Assembly (NCBI GenBank): GCA_963513115.1
Contig: CAUPPN010000058.1
Coordinates: forward strand, 1 to 6,731
DNA length: 6,731 bases
Direction of reading: 5' to 3'
Source: JABCPO02 sp963513115
GTDB taxonomy: Bacteria > Bacillota > Clostridia > TANB77 > CAG-508
Numbering within the stretch: position 1 is the first letter of the stretch; every line of letters starts with the position of its first letter. Below, one piece after another: positions 1-6,590 of this stretch. The notes below the pieces were generated by a model. That model saw nothing but the letters and a program-made list of their open reading frames with translations, did no database searches and was not told the origin of the DNA. Both the position numbers and the translations under genes were made by a program.

Positions 1-107
1 CATTTATCTAGTATATTTTAAAAAGTATTTAAACATAATATAATATATCAATATATCTTTTAATGTATTCTACTATGTATTAATATATTTATTATTTTAC
101 ATAAAAT

Positions 108-133
108 AAAAAGTAGCAAATATGCTACTTTTT
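108..133 (-). terminator. Rho-independent terminator of the 106-aa membrane protein gene
   Basis: A perfect 11-bp inverted repeat (108-118 with 123-133) has a 4-base loop. Read on the minus strand, the hairpin is closed by A-U pairs, has a GTAGCA core, and its 3' arm ends in a T5 run followed by ATTTTA. The stop codon of the membrane protein gene (125-127) lies inside the 5' arm. The repeat is nearly symmetric and also shows a T5 run on the plus strand, but no plus-strand gene reaches it. Confidence 0.8.
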
Positions 134-445
134 AAAATGATTATTTCTTCTCTTATCAACTATCCTAAGTATTCTTACAACTATAAATAACACAAATGAT
201 GCAAATATCACATATAATATATACCATCTTAATCCTAAGGCATATATATTAAAGATATAACCTAATCTTCTTTCTACTATATATAATAAAAATATTATTG
301 CAATATACTTATGTATTTTAGTATCTGCAATAGATCTTGGTAGTATATATAAAATATGTACTGCAAACAATGTGAATATATGAATAAATGATAAAAATGC
401 AAAAAATAAAAATCTTAGTACTAGTGCAAATAGATATATAAACAT
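125..445 (-). CDS. Small hydrophobic membrane protein, 106 aa, unknown function
   Basis: I do not recognise a family. The product is strongly hydrophobic: residues 1-35 are almost continuous Phe/Leu/Ile (broken by R11, H22 and H30), a second hydrophobic stretch covers about 46-57, and a third about 73-95. This suggests three membrane passes, possibly four. The charged RR pair at 59-60 would sit in a loop, and the C-terminus (RILRIVDKRRNNHFKK) is strongly basic, which by the positive-inside rule places it in the cytoplasm. There is no cleavable signal peptide or lipobox. The ATG at 445 is supported by AAGGAG five bases upstream (451-456). The gene forms its own unit, with a promoter at 498-526 and a terminator overlapping its stop codon. 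Coding status rests on this complete set of signals, not on homology. Confidence 0.75.
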   Translation of the reverse strand: MFIYLFALVLRFLFFAFLSFIHIFTLFAVHILYILPRSIADTKIHKYIAIIFLLYIVERRLGYIFNIYALGLRWYILYVIFASFVLFIVVRILRIVDKRRNNHFKK

Positions 446-497
446 ATGAACTCCTTTTAAAAATAATATATTTTAAAATTACAAAACTACTATATTT

Positions 498-526
498 ATT
501 TTAACATTTATTATGTTAAGTTTCAA
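498..526 (-). promoter_or_regulatory. Predicted sigma-A promoter for the 106-aa membrane protein gene
   Basis: On the minus strand, TTGAAA (526-521) is separated by 17 bases from TAAAAT (503-498). TGT lies directly before the -10 box, which makes it a TGn-extended -10. Transcription would start near 491, giving a leader of about 45 bases that ends in the AAGGAG ribosome site. Confidence 0.6.
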
Positions 527-569
527 CATTAGAGAATATATTCTTATTTAATTAACATTTAAAATAAGC

Positions 570-640
570 AATATTATAAATAAAATATAATATAATATAA
601 TAAATAATAATAATAATAAAATATATTATATAAAAAAATA
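570..640. repeat. 71-bp tract of only A and T with short tandem repeats
   Basis: There is no G or C from 570 to 640. The tract contains three copies of TATAA (586-600) and five of TAA (605-619). It begins at the foot of the pgeF-like gene's terminator and lies upstream of the membrane protein promoter. It probably reflects unselected AT drift or slippage between two transcription units. A flexible or easily melted spacer is possible but cannot be shown here. Confidence 0.7.
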
Positions 641-658
641 GCGGCAGTTTGCCGCTAT
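638..658 (-). terminator. Strong Rho-independent terminator after the laccase-domain gene
   Basis: A 9-bp perfect stem (638-646 with 650-658) has a GC-rich GCGGC core and a 3-base loop. On the minus strand it is followed immediately by a T7 run. The hairpin begins 22 bases after the TAA stop at 681. It is the only GC-rich element in this AT-rich spacer. Confidence 0.9.
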
Positions 659-680
659 AATTCATTAACATTATTTTAAA

Positions 681-1577
681 TTAACTATTTAATTGCATTA
701 GATATATTAAATTAGTTTTAACTATATTTGATATTAATATCTCTTCTTGCATTATTGTCTTATATTGATCTTTTAAAAGAATTTGTCTTGCTCTTTTTGA
801 TTCTCTAAACGATCCATATATAAGTTCACCATTTTCTTTTTTATCCCTTGTGTCTCCACCTATTACATCAATATTTAAACCTGGTACAAATCTTACTAAT
901 TCTGCGAGTATTGATTTTGTAGTATATAAATATACTTTTCCATTAGAAGAAATATTATTATCTATTATACTTTCTATCATCATTTCTTCTAAATATTTAT
1001 CCTTATACTTTTCTATTCTAGGGTATATTTCTGATCCAAGTTCAAGTATTTTAATATGTGGCATTATCATTGCATGAAAATCAAATTCCTTATCTTCACC
1101 AATACACTCTATCATTTTTTCCATTGATCTAGTTACTATACCAGATAATAATGGTTTCCAACCAGAATGTATAAAAGCAATAGTTCCACTGTTTTTTTCA
1201 ACAACTATTATTACTGCACAATCTCTAGCAAAAGATCCAATCGCAAGATTTTTTCTTTTTTCTAAATAATTTGGTACAATTACAGCATCATATGCTCCAT
1301 ATCTTTTACCATCTTTAGGTAGCATAATTGGCTTTGTACTTTTTTCTACTTGATCTAAAAATTCATCATCTAATGTAATGACGTTTTCACCATTTGAATA
1401 TCTTAGTATTAAATGATGGTCTCTTTTTAAAATCTCTGTATAGATTTCTTTGTCTCTTGTGTTGTAATAATTTTCTAAATCATTTCCAGAATTTACCATA
1501 ACATTTCCTGATATGATACCCGTTTCAACACCTAACCTTTCAAATGTCTTTTTTTCAATATTAGTTATGTCCTTCAT
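681..1577 (-). CDS. Divergent YfiH/PgeF-type laccase-domain protein, 298 aa
   Basis: The protein resembles the YfiH/PgeF (polyphenol oxidase, laccase-domain) family, whose studied members act on purine nucleosides by phosphorolysis or deamination; a role in cell-wall editing has also been proposed. Visible landmarks are GAYDAVIV (94-101), the A-R-D-C segment (117-120, C120), the IHSGW motif (136-140, H137), a degenerate version of the GPxI motif at MPHIKILELG (172-181), and a C-terminal GGDTRD...SFRESKRAR segment (240-264). In typical members the active site is His-Cys-His. C120 and H137 fit the last two, but the expected first His, about 36 residues before the Cys, is absent: that region reads PIMLPKDGK. 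The C-terminus extends about 30 residues past the usual end. The start is set by AGGAGG five bases upstream (1583-1588). The gene follows pta by 157 bases, with its own promoter. It may have altered or lost activity; I withhold a gene symbol for that reason. Confidence 0.75.
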   Translation of the reverse strand: MKDITNIEKKTFERLGVETGIISGNVMVNSGNDLENYYNTRDKEIYTEILKRDHHLILRYSNGENVITLDDEFLDQVEKSTKPIMLPKDGKRYGAYDAVIVPNYLEKRKNLAIGSFARDCAVIIVVEKNSGTIAFIHSGWKPLLSGIVTRSMEKMIECIGEDKEFDFHAMIMPHIKILELGSEIYPRIEKYKDKYLEEMMIESIIDNNISSNGKVYLYTTKSILAELVRFVPGLNIDVIGGDTRDKKENGELIYGSFRESKRARQILLKDQYKTIMQEEILISNIVKTNLIYLMQLNS

Positions 1578-1591
1578 AATGTCCTCCTACG

Positions 1592-1609
1592 TGAATTAAT
1601 TATAATTCA
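1592..1609. promoter_or_regulatory. Perfect inverted repeat in the leader of the laccase-domain gene
   Basis: TGAATTA and TAATTCA (7-bp arms, 1592-1598 and 1603-1609) are separated by four bases. The repeat lies between the predicted transcription start (about 1626) and the AGGAGG site. It could be a repressor operator, or a weak RNA hairpin just upstream of the ribosome site. In DNA this AT-rich, a chance palindrome is also plausible. Confidence 0.3.
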
Positions 1610-1632
1610 TATATTATTTGTACAACAATTAT

Positions 1633-1661
1633 ATTATACCACATTTTTGCATATTTAACAA
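1633..1661 (-). promoter_or_regulatory. Predicted sigma-A promoter for the laccase-domain gene
   Basis: On the minus strand, TTGTTA (1661-1656) lies 17 bases before TATAAT (1638-1633), with TGG directly before the -10 (TGn-extended; the wider context reads TGTGG). The start would fall near 1626, giving a leader of about 48 bases. I see no terminator between pta and this promoter, so the gene could be transcribed both from here and by read-through from uvrA-pta. Confidence 0.75.
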
Positions 1662-1734
1662 GGTTTTAATTGCATTTAAAGGCTTTTCTGTTGTTCTATT
1701 TATTTTATTATATTTATTTAATTGTTTTTTCTAA

Positions 1735-2778
1735 TTACTTACTTGTTGCTTGTAGTGCTGTTATATATATAACACCTATTATATCTTCTACATTTGATCC
1801 CCTAGATAGGTCGTTTACTGGTTTTTTAAGTCCTTGGCAAAGTGGACCATAGGCATTTGCACCAGCAAATCTTTGTACTAATTTATATCCAATATTACCT
1901 GCGTTTAAATCTGGAAATATTAGTGTATTTGCATATCCTGCAACTTTGCTTCCTGGTGCTTTCTTTTTTGCTATCTCTGGTATTATAGCGGCATCTAGCT
2001 GAAGTTCTCCATCTACATTTAAATTATTTTCTTCTTTTAATATATTTGTAGCATCTACTACTTTTTCAGTAAGTATAGAATGTGCACTTCCTTTAGTAGA
2101 GTATGAAAGCATTGCAACTTTTGCTTCTTTTTTAGTAATCATATTATAACTAGAAGCAGATTGTTTAGCTATTTCTACAAGTTCTGAAGTATTTGGATTT
2201 TCAATTAAACCACAATCAGAAAATACATATACATCTTCTAAGTTTAGTTTGTCTTTCATTTCATCTTTCATTTCCATTAGGAAAAATGCTGAGACTAAAT
2301 TACACCCTTCTTTTTTTCCAATTATTTGAAGAGCAGGTTTTAAAGTTTCAGAAGTAGAATGAGTAGCGCCACTTACTAGTCCATCAACATCAGAATTTTG
2401 AAGCATCATAAAACTATAGTATACTTCATTTTCTATTAATAATTTGGCTTCTTCCTGAGTCATACCTTTATGTTTTCTTTTTTCATATAATATATTGGCA
2501 TATTTTTCTTTTTCAGTTTTTTCTACATTTTCTATATCTATATATGTAATATCTTCTATATCTAACTTTATATTATTTTCTTTAATAATTCTTTTAGTTT
2601 CTTCAAGCTTTCCTACTAATACTATATCTATATCATCTTTTACATAGCAAGTCGCTTCTAATATCCTCTTATCATTATATTCTGGTAATATAATCCTTAT
2701 TTTTCTATTAGTTTCACTATTTTTTTTAATTATTCTATTCTTTATTTCACTTATTATCTTTGATTCAAACTTTTCCAT
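1735..2778 (-). CDS. pta: Phosphate acetyltransferase, 347 aa
   Basis: Pta interconverts acetyl-CoA plus phosphate with acetyl phosphate plus CoA in the cytoplasm. With acetate kinase it forms the acetate/ATP overflow route. The length matches the short Pta class with only the PTA_PTB domain and no N-terminal DRTGG regulatory region. Conserved blocks appear in order: IRIILPE (27-33), the SGATHST block (136-142) continuing to TLKPALQIIG (145-154), FSDCGLIENPN (186-196), MLSYSTKGSA (223-232), ELQLDAAI (258-265), KAPGSKVAGYANTLIFPDLN (273-292) and PVNDLSRG (320-327). S325, R326 and D332 align with the catalytic Ser-Arg-Asp set known from Methanosarcina Pta. The start has AAGGA six bases upstream (2785-2789). 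It sits 83 bases after uvrA with no intervening terminator or promoter that I can see, so it is probably co-transcribed. No ackA is visible in the window. Confidence 0.95.
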   Translation of the reverse strand: MEKFESKIISEIKNRIIKKNSETNRKIRIILPEYNDKRILEATCYVKDDIDIVLVGKLEETKRIIKENNIKLDIEDITYIDIENVEKTEKEKYANILYEKRKHKGMTQEEAKLLIENEVYYSFMMLQNSDVDGLVSGATHSTSETLKPALQIIGKKEGCNLVSAFFLMEMKDEMKDKLNLEDVYVFSDCGLIENPNTSELVEIAKQSASSYNMITKKEAKVAMLSYSTKGSAHSILTEKVVDATNILKEENNLNVDGELQLDAAIIPEIAKKKAPGSKVAGYANTLIFPDLNAGNIGYKLVQRFAGANAYGPLCQGLKKPVNDLSRGSNVEDIIGVIYITALQATSK

Positions 2779-2861
2779 ATCACATCCTTTATATATTTTT
2801 CTTTTGTTTTGTTATATACTATTTTCTCTTTGTTCCTTTTTTATTTAGCTTACTTTTCTTT

Positions 2862-5729
2862 TTAGTTACTTTTTCTTTGTATCTTATCTTTTTTTGTCTT
2901 ACTTTTTTCTAAGTATGGTTTTAAATACTTACCAGTATATGATTTTTTGTTTTTAATTACTTCTTCTGGTGTACCTTTTGCAATAACTTCTCCACCTTCT
3001 TTTCCACCTTCTGGTCCTAAATCTATTATATAGTCTGCTGTTTTAATTATATCTAAATTGTGTTCAATAACCAAAACAGTATTACCTTTTGATACAAGTT
3101 CTTTTAGTATCTTAACTAATTTTGCTATATCGTCTGAGTGTAATCCTGTTGAAGGTTCGTCTAATACATATAATGTCTTTCCTGTTGATCTTTTAGATAA
3201 CTCTGTTGCAAGTTTTACTCTTTGTGCCTCTCCTCCTGATAGTGTAGTAGAAGGTTGCCCAAGCTTTATATATGATAGTCCTACTTGTATTAGTGTTTCT
3301 AGCTTTCTTTTAATTGTTGGAATATTTTCAAATACAGTATATGCTTTTTCAACTGTCATATCTAGTACTTCAGAGATATTATATCCTTTGTATCTAACTT
3401 CTAATGTCTCCTTGTTATATCTTTTACCATCACATACTTCGCAAGGTACATATACGTCAGATAGGAAATGCATTTCAATCTTTTTAACACCATCTCCATT
3501 ACATGCTTCACATCTTCCACCTGATACATTAAATGAAAACCTACCTTTGCTGTATCCTCTGAGTTTAGCTTCTGCAGTTGATGCAAATACATCTCTTATG
3601 TGGTCAAATACTCCTGTATATGTTGCAGGATTTGATCTTGGTGTTCTTCCTATAGGTGATTGATCAATATTTATTATTTTGTCTATATTTTTTATTCCTG
3701 TTATCTTATCAAATTCTCCTACTGCCTGATACTTATTATTTAGCTCCCTGTTTATTCCGCTATATATTATGCTTCCTACTAGTGTAGACTTACCAGAACC
3801 TGATACTCCCGTTACACAAGTTAGTGTACCTAGCGGCACAGATACGTCAATATTTTTAAGGTTATGCTCTCTTGCACCTTTTACTGTAATTTTCTTACCA
3901 TTACCTTTTTCTCTTCTTTTAGGAACTTCTATCTTCTTTTCGCCAGATAGGTATTTTCCTGTAATACTTTCCTTTGTAGCCATAATATCATCTACTGTTC
4001 CTTGTGCTACCAAATATCCTCCATTTGCTCCAGCTACAGGTCCAATGTCTATTATTTGATCTGCCATTTTCATAGTATCTTCATCATGTTCTACGACTAA
4101 TACTGTATTTCCAATATCTCTTAGTTTTTTAAGTGTCATAAGAAGTTTATCATTATCTCTTTGGTGCAGCCCTATACTTGGCTCATCTAATACATATAGT
4201 ACGCCAGTTAATGCTGATCCAATTTGTGATGCAAGCCTTATTCTTTGTGCTTCACCACCTGATAATGTGCCTGCAGATCTAGATAGTGTTAAGTATCCTA
4301 AACCTACATCAATTAAGAATGTAAGTCTTTTGTCTAACTCTTTTAATACCTCTTCTACTATAATCATTTCACTTTCACTTAAATATAGTTCATTTAAATT
4401 TTTCTTAATATCTATAATGCTTAAGTTTGTAAGCTCATATATATTTAAGTTACCAACTAATATACATAGTACTTCTTCTTTAAGTCTTTTACCTTTACAT
4501 GTATCACATGGCATTTCTCTCATATATAGTTCATAAAATCTTCTTTGTGACTCTGATTTTGTTTCACGATGTCTTCTTTCTAGTGTTGGTATTATTCCTT
4601 CAAATGGCTGTTTGTATTTTCTTTTTCCTCTAATATTTTCATATACAATTTCTATTTCTTCATCACCTGTACCATAAAGCACTTTGTCCATAAAATCCTT
4701 TGGTAAGTCTTTTATCTTTTTACCTTTGATTGTTACTCCATAATGTTTTGCAAGTGGCTCAAAATACATTCTAGCTACTGTAGAATTTCTTTTTTGTGTA
4801 CTTGCACCAAATGCTTTTACTCCATCATATAGTGTTAGATTCTTATCTGGTATAATTAGATCTGGATCAATTTTTTGCAAATATCCTATACCACTACATT
4901 TAGGGCAAGCTCCACTTGGCGAGTTGAATGAAAATAGTCTTGGTGTAATATCTTCAAAACTAATATCATGATCAGGGCATGAATATTTTGTACTATATAT
5001 TTTCTTAGTTTTAAGATCATCTACTTTAACTAAACCATCAGAGAATTTAAGTGCGGTTTCAATAGATTCAGCAAGTCTAAATCTTATTCCTTCTTTGATT
5101 ACTAATCTATCTACCACAATATCTATATCATGTTTTTTGTTCTTTTCTAGTTTAATTTCATCAAATGATAGGTCTTTCATCTCTCCATCTACTACAATTC
5201 TTACAAAACCATTTTTAGAAATATTTTCTAATATTTTTTGATGTTCACCTTTTTGAGAACGTACCACTGGTGATAATATTTGTATTCTAGTATTTTCTTC
5301 TAGTTTCATAATCTTGTCTACTATTTGATCAACTGTTTGTTTTTGTATTTTCTTACCACAAATTGGACAATATGGCACACCTACTCTTGCATATAATAGT
5401 CTTAGATAGTCATATATTTCTGTTACTGTTCCTACTGTTGATCTAGGATTATTATTTGTTGTTTTTTGTTCAATAGATATTGCAGGTGAAAGTCCTGTAA
5501 TTTTAGATACATTTGGTTTTTCCATTATACCTAAAAATTGTCTTGCATAAGAAGACAAGCTTTCTATATATCTTCTTTGTCCTTCGGCATATATTGTGTC
5601 AAATGCAAGTGAAGACTTACCTGAACCTGAAACTCCTGTTATTACTACCAATTTGTTTTTTGGTATATCTACATCTATATTTTTTAAATTATTCTCTTTA
5701 GCTCCTCTGATTTTAATATATTGTTCCAT
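2862..5729 (-). CDS. uvrA: UvrA, excinuclease ABC subunit A, 955 aa
   Basis: UvrA is the dimeric ABC-type ATPase that finds bulky DNA lesions and loads UvrB in nucleotide excision repair. The full architecture is present at normal length. The first half has Walker A GVSGSGKSS (32-40), the UvrB-binding and insertion region (about 130-400), signature LSGGEAQR (489-496), Walker B with YVLDEPSIGLH (512-522) and switch H548. The second half has Walker A GVSGSGKST (641-649), signature LSGGEAQR (830-837), YVLDEPSTGLH (854-864) and H890. Zinc pairs are C121/C124 with C408/C411, C251/H254 with C275/C278 (one ligand is His instead of Cys), and C740/C743 with C763/C766. The C-terminus is a short lysine-rich tail. 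The ATG is set by AAGGGG five bases upstream (5735-5740). uvrB is not in the window. I see no LexA-type GAAC-N4-GTTC box at the promoter. Confidence 0.98.
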   Translation of the reverse strand: MEQYIKIRGAKENNLKNIDVDIPKNKLVVITGVSGSGKSSLAFDTIYAEGQRRYIESLSSYARQFLGIMEKPNVSKITGLSPAISIEQKTTNNNPRSTVGTVTEIYDYLRLLYARVGVPYCPICGKKIQKQTVDQIVDKIMKLEENTRIQILSPVVRSQKGEHQKILENISKNGFVRIVVDGEMKDLSFDEIKLEKNKKHDIDIVVDRLVIKEGIRFRLAESIETALKFSDGLVKVDDLKTKKIYSTKYSCPDHDISFEDITPRLFSFNSPSGACPKCSGIGYLQKIDPDLIIPDKNLTLYDGVKAFGASTQKRNSTVARMYFEPLAKHYGVTIKGKKIKDLPKDFMDKVLYGTGDEEIEIVYENIRGKRKYKQPFEGIIPTLERRHRETKSESQRRFYELYMREMPCDTCKGKRLKEEVLCILVGNLNIYELTNLSIIDIKKNLNELYLSESEMIIVEEVLKELDKRLTFLIDVGLGYLTLSRSAGTLSGGEAQRIRLASQIGSALTGVLYVLDEPSIGLHQRDNDKLLMTLKKLRDIGNTVLVVEHDEDTMKMADQIIDIGPVAGANGGYLVAQGTVDDIMATKESITGKYLSGEKKIEVPKRREKGNGKKITVKGAREHNLKNIDVSVPLGTLTCVTGVSGSGKSTLVGSIIYSGINRELNNKYQAVGEFDKITGIKNIDKIINIDQSPIGRTPRSNPATYTGVFDHIRDVFASTAEAKLRGYSKGRFSFNVSGGRCEACNGDGVKKIEMHFLSDVYVPCEVCDGKRYNKETLEVRYKGYNISEVLDMTVEKAYTVFENIPTIKRKLETLIQVGLSYIKLGQPSTTLSGGEAQRVKLATELSKRSTGKTLYVLDEPSTGLHSDDIAKLVKILKELVSKGNTVLVIEHNLDIIKTADYIIDLGPEGGKEGGEVIAKGTPEEVIKNKKSYTGKYLKPYLEKSKTKKDKIQRKSN

Positions 5730-5758
5730 ATTATCCCCTTTTTGTATTTCATTATATT

Positions 5759-5767
5759 ATTATATCA
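5759..5767 (-). promoter_or_regulatory. Extended -10 promoter for uvrA-pta
   Basis: On the minus strand, TATG then A then TATAAT (-10 at 5764-5759) forms a TGn-extended -10. The hexamer 17 bases upstream (TAGTTC, 5787-5782) is a poor -35, which is typical where an extended -10 compensates. The start would be near 5752, leaving a leader of about 22 bases with the AAGGGG ribosome site and no room for a riboswitch. Confidence 0.6.
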
Positions 5768-5842
5768 TAGATACAAAAAAGGAACTACTTCTTTTAGAAT
5801 AATTGCATTTTAGTAAATTTAAAAATATTATATAAAAAAGAA

Positions 5843-5871
5843 AAAAAGAGTATAAATTTTATACTCTTTTT
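5843..5871 (-). terminator. Rho-independent terminator after the 156-aa protein gene
   Basis: A 12-bp perfect stem (5843-5854 with 5860-5871) has a 5-base loop and a GAGTATA core. On the minus strand it is followed by a long T-rich run (T7, C, T6). It lies between the unknown gene and the uvrA promoter, so it separates the two units. It is about 170 bases downstream of the stop codon at 6041, an unusually long 3' tail for this window. Confidence 0.85.
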
Positions 5872-5986
5872 CGAAAAGGTTTAATGTTTTTAATAGGTAT
5901 ATTTTATAATTTTTATTTTTGGTTTATTTTTTACTATTTATATTTCCGTTTTTAATTTTTAGTATTACTCCTATATATTATTAAAG

Positions 5987-6044
5987 TTAGCATTTACATT
6001 TTTTTGTTTTTTTGTTTTTTTGTTTTTTACTATTGTTATGCTAA
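5987..6044 (-). repeat. Inverted repeat spanning the stop codon and A-rich tail
   Basis: TTAGCAT (5987-5993) and ATGCTAA (6038-6044) are perfect 7-bp inverted arms 44 bases apart. In the minus-strand transcript they would pair around a loop made almost entirely of A. The stop codon TAG (6043-6041) lies in the 5' arm. No U-tract follows, so this is not a standard terminator. It may be chance, or a 3'-end structure of this mRNA. Confidence 0.35.
5999..6028. repeat. Octamer microsatellite: three T7G units plus T6
   Basis: Three consecutive copies of TTTTTTTG (5999-6022) are followed by T6 (6023-6028). On the transcribed minus strand this is a run of A6-A7 blocks separated by single C. It begins 13 bases after the stop codon of the 156-aa gene. 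Such a repeat should be prone to length change by slippage, but because it is downstream of the stop it cannot shift that reading frame. Confidence 0.85.
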
Positions 6045-6511
6045 TATAATCTATCTACATAGTTTGTTTGTGGTACTATAACATAGTAATTTTTATCTGT
6101 TTGAATAACACATAATTTTCCAGTATCCAAATTTGCAATAATCTCATCTACTGGATATTGTTCATCAAAATCAATTTCTTTTAAGTATAATGATAATTTT
6201 GATATTTTTGTCTTAGTATTTAACTCTTCATCTTTAAATTCTTCAAGCCTATTTATACTCCTTATTGTTTCTCTGTAATCCAATTCATATAATAAACTGT
6301 TTAATATAGATTTTTCTTCATTTAAAAATATATATTTTAATCCATCAGTTTCTAATATGAATTGTATATATCCCATATTATCTACTTGGATACTTTTTAA
6401 ATATTCTTTAAGATAATAATTACTTGGTGTACTTTTATTAAATACACTTAAATCTCCTGGATATAGTGGAAAACACACTTTTCTTATACCTTTTTTACCT
6501 TCATTACTCAT
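6041..6511 (-). CDS. Uncharacterised soluble protein, 156 aa
   Basis: I do not recognise the family. An upstream in-frame ATG at 6547 would add 12 residues, but it has no ribosome site. The ATG at 6511 has AGGAG eight bases upstream, so I start there (MSNEGKKGIRKVCFPLYPGD...). There is no signal peptide or membrane segment, so the product should be cytoplasmic. The middle (about 65-118) is rich in Glu, Lys, Leu and Ile and looks helical. The two ends have alternating hydrophobic residues that suggest beta strands: GYIQFILE (47-54) with LKYIFLN (58-64), and LCVIQT (133-138) with YYVIVPQ (142-148). Only two cysteines (C13, C134) are present and no metal-binding or nucleotide-binding motif is visible. 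The gene is a single unit with a consensus promoter and its own terminator, upstream of uvrA. Codon and base use match its neighbours. Confidence 0.8.
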   Translation of the reverse strand: MSNEGKKGIRKVCFPLYPGDLSVFNKSTPSNYYLKEYLKSIQVDNMGYIQFILETDGLKYIFLNEEKSILNSLLYELDYRETIRSINRLEEFKDEELNTKTKISKLSLYLKEIDFDEQYPVDEIIANLDTGKLCVIQTDKNYYVIVPQTNYVDRLY

Positions 6512-6519
6512 GTCAATTA

Positions 6520-6524
6520 CTCCT
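6520..6524 (-). promoter_or_regulatory. Ribosome binding site that fixes the start of the 156-aa protein
   Basis: On the minus strand, AGGAG (6524-6520) lies eight bases before the ATG at 6511. The upstream in-frame ATG at 6547 is preceded by AT-rich sequence with no purine-rich Shine-Dalgarno match, so the shorter reading is preferred. Confidence 0.8.
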
Positions 6525-6590
6525 ATAGTATATTTACATATCGGCATATAATCATAATCATAATTATATTTAGCAAATATGCATATATAT

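Noticed and set aside
1..107. Possible start of a minus-strand gene at the left edge (ATG at 3-1)
   Set aside because: There is no ribosome site upstream and no clear promoter. A single ATG in AT-rich DNA is not evidence of a gene.
850..1852. Plus-strand open frames of 60-75 codons (850-1077 and 1670-1852)
   Set aside because: They overlap the laccase-domain gene and the pta 3' end in antisense, with no ribosome site or recognisable product.
3401..3592. 63-codon open frame on the minus strand
   Set aside because: It is an alternative frame inside uvrA; the main frame here encodes the zinc-binding CEAC and CEVC motifs.
3058..3663. 201-codon open frame on the plus strand
   Set aside because: It lies wholly antisense to conserved uvrA sequence (second ATPase half), has no ribosome site, and its translation has no domain character. 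It is a shadow of uvrA codon structure.
2832..5785. Inverted 11-mers flanking uvrA (GTTCCTTTTTT at 2832-2842 and its complement at 5775-5785)
   Set aside because: They are low-complexity sequence, with no target duplication, no transposase and no sign that uvrA is mobile. Chance is the best explanation.
5777..5795. Possible LexA/SOS box upstream of uvrA
   Set aside because: A GAAC half-site is present (5782-5785), but the partner half after four bases reads TCTT rather than GTTC.
3769..5802. Several plus-strand open frames of 62-96 codons
   Set aside because: All are antisense to uvrA and lack ribosome sites. The one at 5596-5802 extends past the uvrA start only into its promoter.
6512..6547. 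Longer start for the 156-aa protein (168 residues)
   Set aside because: The ATG at 6547 has no Shine-Dalgarno match, while the ATG at 6511 has AGGAG at good spacing.
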